Of a stretch of 64,000 bases of DNA, positions 55,922 to 64,000 are shown piece after piece. Made by a program: the position numbers and the translations under genes. The first letter of the stretch is position 1. Each line of letters opens with the position of its first letter. The notes under the pieces are model-generated. The model did no database searches, was not told the origin of the DNA, and was given only the letters and a program-made list of their open reading frames with translations. The stretch comes from Sardina pilchardus. Its lineage: Eukaryota > Chordata > Actinopteri > Clupeiformes > Clupeidae. The stretch is from contig NC_085007.1 in the NCBI RefSeq assembly GCF_963854185.1, positions 24,462,968 to 24,526,967 of the forward strand, read 5' to 3'.

Positions 55922-56879
55922 CCCTCACATAACGTGAATATGTTTTTTAAACAGTCAACAAATAATGTCTGCCTTTGTCTGAAATTAGAAATTGGCAGCC
56001 AAATGATAAACAAGTGTAACATAAAAAGCACACACAGAAGGAGGAGCAGAATTTACTCAGAACTGAAGCAGCCTAAATGTATAACTTTTTTCCTACCTGG
56101 TATTAATGTCCTCATCGGAGCTCTTGAAACTTTCTAGTAACGACAACTCCTCCAGTCGCTTCTGTAGCTGATGGCCTGCTGCTGTGCTGACATTTTCTCG
56201 CATGCCAGATCCAAAACTGAAGGTTCAGGATAGTCGTGACACCTCAAAGACACGCTGGCATCGATCAGCTCCTCGTCCTCCCCTTGCCGCTGTGTCCTCT
56301 GCCATACGCTTTGCCGAGCGACCGACAGGCTGAAGTTGTTTTCAGGCGAACAACACGGGTTTCAAACAGCGTCGGCCCCTTCAGTTATATCTCCCGACAT
56401 AAAATGCCGACTGCAGACCGTATAGTGTCTTCGTATCACGAAATTATCACGCATAATGTTTCGGACCCATATCGATTTGGCAGACTCAAGGCCCCATCAT
56501 GGGAACGGGTGGAAACTTTCCCCAGACACAGCATCTCAGCATTAAAACTGCTGAGCGGATGTTGCCGGTTTTGATTTATTAATAATCGTGACATTTTAAT
56601 GAAGACAAATACAGGAACGTTTTAGTCAAAAATCAGAATTGTACTATAATTAGCCAAATTTCACAGTTACTTCAGAGGAGATCATCTACCGCTGCAGGTA
56701 ACTAGCGTTGCAATGTGCGGAAGTGAAAAGCGGAAGTTCTGAATTCTGTTTTCCGGTTCGAACGTTGATTGTTCCACACAGAGCCTATTAATATTGAAAT
56801 TTGGTTGATTCAACATTGAAAACGTGTCATAAACATGCTTTACCGGCAGCTGGTTCCAGAACCTCACTGCGTAAGTTAA

Positions 56880-57314
56880 AGTGTCACGTTGTCCCAGTAA
56901 CGCGATTTCCTGTTATAAACAAACGACCTGCAAGTGGCATTTTCTATTTCCTCACCGTGTTGTTTATTTCAAAATGAAAAATGAATTTTAAGCGGTAAAA
57001 GTCACTACCATGTCGAGGCGTGTATGTATGCCTCTGGTGTAGGCTAATGTTCACGCTAGCATGGGGGGGAAAAGTGTATAATGTAACGGCAAGCTGGGCT
57101 AATCTATGATTACATGAAGTTAGCTAATGCTAGCGTGAACGTCTCCTTTTAGTACACCAGAAGCATACATAAACGCCTCGACATGGTAGTGATTTTTACC
57201 GTTTCAAATTCATTTATTTTAATTTTCAAATAAACAACACGGTGAGGCGATAGAAAATGCCACATGCAGGTCGTTTGTTAACAGGAAATCGCGTTACCGG
57301 GACAACGTGACACT
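56880..57314. mobile_element. Foldback MITE with about 175-bp arms
   Basis: AGTGTCACGTTGTCCC at the left returns inverted at 57299-57314. The arms continue through CGACCTGCA..TGG and the ATGTCGAGGCG/CGCCTCGACAT segments to a centre near 57095. No clear target duplication. Confidence 0.85.
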
Positions 57315-58410
57315 CACTCATGCACTGTATGAATACGGTATCGGCTGGCATAACATGTCCGTAATAAATACAGTGCAACAAACTGCGCTTTGAACAGTAA
57401 AAATGAATTTTAAAAAGCACAGTTCACCAAACATACCATTGCCATAATAACCATGAATTCAAGTTGGCTTAACATTTGTCTCAAGTCTTACTAAGCAAAA
57501 TGAATAACAAAGGTGTTTAATATGAAAACAATCATTTTATTCCTTGTTAGACCTTCACATACAAAAAAACAAAGATGGCCTGTTCAATTAATGCAAACAA
57601 CTCTACTACAAGTTCAATGTGAAGGGTTTTGTCAAAAATGAGTGTTTTCTCTGAAGTCAACCATCACATATTTTGCACACATTTTGCCATGACTAACTCA
57701 AAGTTATTATTAGGTACAAGAACAGCAGTGTGTTGACATCAATGTTTGGAATGATCTAAATGTACAACTGAAACTGACTGACGGAAGTCATTTGTGAAGG
57801 TCAACAATATCGACCTGTGATGCATATAGAGCAGCTTTGCCAGTTCAGATTTCTCTCTTTGTTGGGCCTATATATACAAATTGTAGGTTGTAATGAGAAA
57901 ATATGCTAAAATAATCATATTTCAACATGGGAGTCAAAATGTCCATCAGATACTGGAAATCAAAATCGTATAATGTACTCACTGGGTAGGATGCAAGGTA
58001 TCTATGACAAGAGCATAGTAGCTGCAAAATAAAATTACCAGGATACCCTGCTTCCTCCACAGAAGTCCAAAAATGTGAACAGTCCGTTTCATGAGCTGAA
58101 CAGAGTTTCTTTCCATAGCTTGCGAAGAAAAAAAGTAGGCCGTGCAGTATGGTGAACATCATGAATCCAACACAAGGAGGCATTCTGATTATTAAAAGGA
58201 GAGAGCACAGAAAACACACGTGTCAAGTAATGAGATTTAGAGAGTTTCTAAGTCAAATAATTACTTCCATGGACAAACGGATGGGAGGAGTAGCCTAAGA
58301 GCAGTAACAAAGTAAAATAAAAAGGAAAAGTACTCAGGCAGAGATGTCTTCAAAAAAAAAGGAATGAGCTAAAAAGAATAAAGTTTGATGAAGTTGTGCA
58401 ACAAATGAAG

Positions 58411-58913
58411 GGATACTTACCACAGTTTGCAGAAGACCGGAGAAGGTTGAGAACGGAGTGTAGTGGACATCAGGAAGTCAGGCTTATAGGACATCTGAAC
58501 ATCTGCATAAGGAAAAAGAAGAGGGAACACTTTTGGCATACATGTGGAGTTTCAAATAGAGAGAGGGAGAAAGATATCGCTGTGGCAAACCTAGGATGAT
58601 GAGGTGAGGTGATATGTAGAAGTTATATAACAAAAAGATAGAATCAAGAATTTGGGGATACTTACCACAGTTTGCAAAAGACTGGAGAAGATTGAGAAAA
58701 GAGTGTAGTGGACATCAGGAAGTGCTTATGCAAGAGAAAAAACAATCCTGTCTGGTGCCTTTGTTGAGAGCCAGGACATCTGCACAAGGAGAAAGAAGAG
58801 GGGACACTTTAGGCATATATTTGGAGTTTCAAATGGAGAGGTGTGTGGGGGGGAAGCTGTGGCATACCTAGGATGATGAAGTGAGCTGTAGCTATGCAAC
58901 AAAAAGATAGAAA
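58411..58913 (-). repeat. 245-bp tandem duplication containing an exon-like segment
   Basis: GGATACTTACCACAGTTTGC starts at 58411 and 58656, and each is followed by a related block ending near AACAAAAAGATAGAA. On the minus strand each copy has a CTGTG/GTAAGTATCC splice-donor-like site, so an exon may have been duplicated. Confidence 0.7.
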
Positions 58914-59028
58914 CAATAAGGGATACAGTGGTGACAGAAGACCACTGTCAAGGAGACCGGTCATGAGACATGACATTATATGGATATTTAAGACGACCAC
59001 AATCTACCAAAATGAGAATTGTTGTGAG

Positions 59029-59325
59029 CAAAACCCATACGGAAAAGATATAGAAAAACTTATATGCCAGCAATGTGTTTTATATACAAAACGTTTATGA
59101 TTGACTCATATCAGCTTTATATGCCAGTGAAACCATTATAAGATCCTTGCTAAATCTGTGTAACCTGAAACATAAAACATTGTAACCTGTAAGGACTAGC
59201 AGCTATATGACGTTGTATGAGGAAAACGAGAAAGGGGCCACTTTCAAGAGTAAACCATACAAGTTTTGTATATAAAACACATTGCTGGCATATAAGTTCT
59301 TTCTATATTTTCCATATGGGAAGAG
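59029..59325. repeat. Inverted repeat with about 60-bp arms
   Basis: ATGCCAGCAATGTGTTTTAT and surrounding sequence at 59029-59088 return inverted at 59265-59325, separated by about 175 bp. Confidence 0.85.
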
Positions 59326-60406
59326 CTGACTGACGAGCCCTCCACGACCCACGAGGATTGCTAGCAGTGAAAAATGATTGCCTACGTTAGAAGTTTGGGC
59401 AGCAAAAGCGCTGGCTGACGAGTAAATGGTTTGAAATTGTTTGAAAGGCAATATTTGACGATGGTTTTCTGATTAGTCAGTGAAACAGTGGGTCACACCT
59501 ACGACCAGAGTCGCCAATGCATATGCAGATCATTCTTTTACGTGTGTCGGTAATATTCATAGCACTCTCGCTACCGAGCTCAGCGGATCAACGGTCCCAG
59601 CCAGGTGTTGAGAGCTCCCTTCGGGAAAGCTGGGTCACGGCAGGGGCTGGAGCTCTGCTAGCTATTAGCTGCTACGAAGCTAACGGTTAGCAGTTAGTTC
59701 TGGTGCTCCAATCTTCAAAATGGATGTAGCAGCTACCTGTTAATGGTAACCAACCAACCAACACTAGACTAACCATCCACGTATCGATAACAATTTAACC
59801 GTGAATCAATAGCAACCTTTCCAACTTCAAGTCTAAAAACGAATATTAACATAATAGCTAGCTAATCTAACTCACTAGCATAATGATGTTAGCACTAACG
59901 AACACCAAATTCAGTTATTTCACCAACACGGTCGAACTACATCTTGGAATAACCCATTTAACAACTTTTTCTAGTTAAGTTTCTCAATAGTGACCGATAA
60001 AAAATGAGAAATGTCGAACTTACCTTTACAAATGTTAAGCTGATACTTCTACGTCTTCTTCTCTACGTTTGCACTGCAGCGAGAGGATCCAACTCCTCCG
60101 GGAGAAAATTCAAATAAAATGCTGCTTGCTGATTGGATGGTTGATTAACGCGCGTACCAAAGCTCTATTCTAGAATCTTTGGCCCATACCTTCGGAACAT
60201 TGACATTGAAACAATGTTGATGAAATGCTTAACTTTAAATCATGGGAAACCCAACCTTTAAGCAATGTTGATTCAACGCCAGTTTTTCAACGTTGAAATT
60301 ATGATTACACTTAAACATTGAATTGATGTTGACTTTTTAAATTCAACCAAACATCAACCAATCTGACCAATTTTCAACTTTAAATCAATGAAGTTTGCTA
60401 TCTGGG

Positions 60407-62090
60407 TTACCATTACAGATCAAAAATATAACAATTAAGACAATTAAAAAATCACTTTGGACAAAGGCGTCTGCTAAATAACCATAACCAACCATAACTG
60501 GTCGCTAGACGCTAGTTAGCAGGAGTCATTAGTAATTAGCCCATGTGTTTCTAAATTAGGCATAGGCTAAGTTATTTTAACTAAGTTTACAGCACACTTG
60601 GATTAACTCTGAAAGACAGCATGACGTTTACTGGATATCTGAGGATTTTTCTCCATGGACAACTAGAAAGCAGAAAAGAAGAAAGATGACAGAACAGCTA
60701 GAATTGGCCATCAGCTTAGCTGGCTAGCTTTCAGGCAAGGTAAGAACTTTTCCCTCCAGTGCTAGCAAAGGGCAGGATATTGTTATTCAGTTGTGGTTAT
60801 CATTTGCCTTTAAATTGAGTGAACGTATCTATTCAAAATAAACTATACGTTTCCCCAATCTGGAAATACGTTGGTGCCACCGATTCATGAGCAGTCGTGC
60901 AATGTGTGTGTGGTCCCTGCAAGTCAAACCATACAAAGCTAAGCAACGATATTTACATACGATTGATTCCTGCAACTATACCCATGCAAACAGCATGCCT
61001 AATCCTAGTTTAGCCTAGTTTATTATTAGGCTATATTTTAGGCTTATGCAAATAACCTGCTACCTCGAAACACCCCGACATTTGCTGTGCGTAGGTATCG
61101 CAATTTTAACAGTCTTGCAACTGCAGCAACATTTTCTTTTATTTGGACTTAAGAAAGACTTTCTTATTAGGAACATTTAAAAACTCATAACTTGAAAGTA
61201 GCCTCGGGTCTACACCTTCTAAAACAAAGACATTTCACAGAAAGCCTACCTTAGTGTCGAAATTGCTGCTTTTATAGCTTCGTTTAATGCTAAATTATAG
61301 GCTCTGAAAGAAAAACACTGAGCGCACAACGTTGGTATACGGCATATTTAAATGAAATCGGTTGAAAAATAAAGACTTGAAGACTTAAGCTAAGGTTAAT
61401 TGAGAGTGAGACCTCTAAGCTTGGACGCTATCCTTGGTGTTAAATTACAATAATGCTATTGTTGACTACCGTCATGGCGAAACGGGGGCGAAATCTAAAA
61501 TTCTCACGTCTGTGACATCAGCTAGGAAACCTCAATATTCCATGGGTAGCCTTAGAATGTTCTATAAGGGTAGTTCTATAAGGCGTTCCATGGAGAAAAG
61601 AGTTAAAGCAGCTTTTTTGATTGTAGTAATGTTTTTTTTTGTTTGAGCCATAATATGGGTAGGACATTTGTGTAGAAGAAGGGACGAACGAAGAAAAAGT
61701 GTAACGGTGAACTAGTTCAGGTCGTTGTTTTTAAAGACCCGTTCACAAGAACTGATTCGTTTGCAACCAACACATCACTATTGTTTACTGACATTGATTC
61801 GACGACATTTTGACCTGTGAAACCACGTTGTTTTGACGTTGGCATTTTCCTGTCCAGATAACATAGGGCAGCCAGATCGTAGTCTACTGTTAATATTAGC
61901 CTACTGTATATTAACACCCATATTAAGTATTTCTGGGCTAAAATATTTCAAACCGATTTGGCCACTTTATTTGTAATGCTAACAGATAACATAGTCAAAA
62001 CATAACATATCAGTATATGAAATAACGTTAGCGGTCATTGAACACTATTATTAGCTATCCTAGCTAACGTTTATCCTAGCACTGAACTCG
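60407..62090. other. Non-coding stretch, no gene seen
   Basis: No protein-like frame. A strong splice-donor-like site (CAGGCAAG/GTAAGAAC) lies at about 60740 on the plus strand but has no convincing coding sequence upstream. The sequence is AT-rich with scattered TAGGCTA words. Confidence 0.5.
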
Positions 62091-62240
62091 TTAACACTAG
62101 AAGCGCCGCGCCGTTCTGACCCACTTATACCTAGAAGCGCCGCGCCCCGGTCATTTGACCGCTTTGACGACCTACTAGAAGCGCCGTGCTGTTGTGAACT
62201 ACTTAAAGCGCGGCGAGGCGGTCAAATGACCGCTGAGTCC
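62091..62240. mobile_element. piggyBac-like terminus with repeated tip motifs
   Basis: TTAA (62091-62094) is followed by CACTAGAAGCGCCGCGCC. The CTAGAAGCGCCG motif is repeated at about 62133 and 62172, and CGGTCATTTGACCG palindromes occur twice (about 62148 and 62219). TTAA followed by a C..TAGAA tip resembles piggyBac ends. No opposite end is seen within the window. Confidence 0.5.
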
Positions 62241-62970
62241 TTAGACTGGGAGGCTTTTACTTACACATAATGATCGCAAGATGGCGCTTCGTGCACGAAT
62301 GAAATCGTTTGGTCATAAATTCAGTTTGCACTAAGCCATGTCATTCGTGTCAGACCGTGTTGTTGATAATCTGTGGTTGTTTGTTTCATTATGACATACA
62401 GCACGTTTGAGTTATCTGTTAATGTATTTGTGTTGATTTGTGTTGTTAAAAACTTTGGAAGAGTTCTTGAACAAACCTTAAGCAAACTTGACTTTCAACT
62501 AAAATGCTCTAAAAGTGAATGTGGCTAGTTCTAATTCACTCCCCAAATTCACTTCTATTCATTTAATAGGTAGCCTATGTTCGCGCTGCCGAAAATGATC
62601 GGACCTGGTCACCTGGAACAAAGAGCCTAATAGTCTGGTTTCAATTACACAGTAGCCAGGATTTCATGCCGCATTTTACAGGCTACCGTGGCTACTTTCT
62701 AAAACAACTTTCATTCATTTAGGGAGAAGATCTAGGGTCTAGCTACATCGGAGGGAGGGAGATAGAGAGAGCTATGCTGAGCAGGCATAGGCGTGAGAAG
62801 TAGCATAATTTAAAATAATGAGTGAATGATATCTGTTTTGCGAATGTGTAGGCTATGTTTGCGATGTCTGCTGAAAAAAAAGCTAGGCCTATTGTTTCTA
62901 CAATTTAAGCTAACTTCTATGTGAATTCGAGATTCAGCATTGAGACACACATTTTCTCCTGGTTAACAAG

Positions 62971-63055
62971 CAGAGTCGTAGCTCACTGGTTAGAGCTTCG
63001 GCTTGGTCACCCAAGGTTTAGTGGTTCGATCCCAAATCTATTCCTGACGGAAGTT
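62971..63055 (+). mobile_element. tRNA-derived SINE head
   Basis: A box-A-like GTAGCTCACTGGTTAGAGC and a box-B match GGTTCGATCCC are spaced as in a tRNA-type internal RNA polymerase III promoter. The anticodon arm does not fold as a normal tRNA, so this is a SINE head or tRNA pseudogene, not a functional tRNA. Confidence 0.7.
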
Positions 63056-64000
63056 CTTTTGAACAAGGCATCAATAAAGTAGGCTATATTTATATTCTTT
63101 TCGATTCACATAACTACACGCACGCTGGCGAATTCGAACATTCTGAAACGCGCATATGCGATGAAACATGATTGCGCATTCTTCCACGGGTTGCCTAAAC
63201 AGCCAGCTTACAGCCTAGTCTATGCAGGGGACAGATAGATGGGGTGGGGGTGGGGAGGCAGTTCCTCAATGCCTCGGTGATATCTGTAGCCTAAGTATCC
63301 TAGACGAGTGTATGGGGGAGGGGGATGATCGGTTTCAAATAGGCTGCAATGGATAGTGTGTTGTATAGACCCCGAAGCCATTTGCTTTGAGAACGGCTGG
63401 CTAATGAAGTTGTTGGCTGGCTAGCTGGCTCAGCCAAAACCTTAATGCAGCCGCCACAGTTTTCATGACTGATAATGGCTTTAGTTGCCACTTCATGTCT
63501 ACAGATGTGTATATTGTATTAGATATCAACACACAATGTTATTGTATTGTTTTGGACAACGTTCTGCACGTTTCACTTCAATGTAGGCCTAGACTGCATG
63601 CGTTCATTGCGTTGTGAACAGCGCAGCAATCTCTGGAAAGGAAACGGTGGCAGTCGCATCAGTAGGCTAGCTAATAGCCTATCACGTTCAATGCTGTAAA
63701 TCCATCTGTTCCAGAATATTTGGTTCATATCATCAATCTTTGGTTTTGGTGTTTGTGCAACCGGGCCCTGACGATTTAACAAAAGTCTGAGTAGCCCTAC
63801 GTAGGAATTAGGAAAGTAGCCTATGTAAGGTGAGATCAAAATCAGGCTACTTTGTTTGCTGCTTTTCCCCATGTCATTTTCATTGGTCGTCAACTCACTG
63901 GGAGTCCTGTGTGTCGTAGCAACGAGCACAATACTGATGTGGTGTGTCCAGTGGGAAAATCTCATGTAGGCCTAGTTTCTAGGCTATCGTTTATTTTTTC
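63056..64000. other. Non-coding stretch, no gene seen
   Basis: Mixed-composition DNA, including a G-rich segment (63238-63262). The open frame at 63573-63965 (minus strand) shows no recognisable domain and is not called. Confidence 0.5.

Larger units (their letters stand above)
49386..60406. mobile_element. 11-kb DNA transposon with TTA target duplication, heavily nested
   Basis: The ends CCCAGATAGCAAAATGGCAT and ATGAAGTTTGCTATCTGGG are inverted repeats, and TTA lies outside both (49383-49385 and 60407-60409). Subterminal AACGTTGATTCAA/TTGAATCAACGTT motifs recur in both halves (49500-49610, 60240-60390). TTA duplication is typical of PIF/Harbinger and related elements. Inside, a SWIM zinc-finger exon (51806-51955) matches the second protein that ISL2EU-type elements can encode. 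No transposase block was found; much of the length is later insertions. Confidence 0.75.

Noticed and set aside
62971..63055. Functional tRNA gene
   Set aside because: Boxes A and B are present, but the anticodon arm and acceptor stem do not pair properly, so a SINE head or tRNA pseudogene is more likely.
63573..63965. 130-residue minus-strand open frame
   Set aside because: No domain, unremarkable composition and no splice context. Its length alone is not enough in a 64-kb window.

Overview
This window reads as vertebrate, almost certainly teleost fish, nuclear DNA. It has long runs of (CA)n, (GT)n and (GA)n, abundant inverted-repeat DNA transposons, fish-type LINE and gypsy fragments, intron-style splice sites, and very frequent TAGGCCTA-like words. 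I found no complete host protein-coding gene. Almost everything recognisable is a transposable element (TE), mostly decayed and often nested.

Layout. 1-3.2 kb: TE-poor sequence with microsatellites. 3.2-4.4 kb: a broken Tc1-like element and an LTR-like segment. 7.6-9.1 kb: three short inverted-repeat elements. 9.7-12.6 kb: a hAT-like element carrying a second hAT (10624-11881) with a perfect 8-bp target duplication. 13.4 kb: a TTAA-flanked palindrome. 14.8-15.8 kb: an L1-like ORF2 remnant. 17.4-18.5 kb: orphan exon-like pieces. 19.2-21.3 kb: a 9-bp-TSD element, a piggyBac transposase pseudogene and a 721-bp inverted-repeat element. 22.5-30.8 kb: a TTAA element, a broken multi-exon gene fragment, a gypsy remnant split by a TTAA palindrome, a GGCC-ended element, an ISL2EU/Harbinger-type transposase pseudogene, a second copy of the 721-bp family and a THAP-domain exon.

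31719-45692 is bounded by matching hAT-type ends and a 7/8-bp target duplication, so about 14 kb appears to be one hAT element swollen by insertions. Inside it, 34011-42537 is a head-to-tail array of four related units. Each ends in a small hairpin followed by CTAG, as Helitron-like (rolling-circle) elements do, and each carries its own GTTAGCAT-type minisatellite. Sister units act as near-empty-site controls that date later insertions. The hAT interior also holds a 1445-bp solo LTR with TATA box, poly(A) signal and four 76-bp tandem repeats.

46.9-48.6 kb: a second piggyBac transposase pseudogene, again abutting the 721-bp family. 49386-60406: an 11-kb element with TTA target duplications and a SWIM zinc-finger exon, containing a Tc1 element that itself holds a TTAA palindrome and a LINE tail, plus further LINE, hAT-like and foldback insertions. 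60.4-64 kb: little beyond a piggyBac-like tip and a tRNA-derived SINE head.

The genes do not form a pathway. What links them is mobility: transposase pseudogenes (piggyBac x2, ISL2EU, Tc1), LINE ORF2 tails and many non-autonomous elements that such enzymes could have moved. Strongest evidence: matched terminal inverted repeats with target duplications, and preserved catalytic residues in the transposase remnants. Superfamily names for non-autonomous elements are inferences from end sequence and duplication length.
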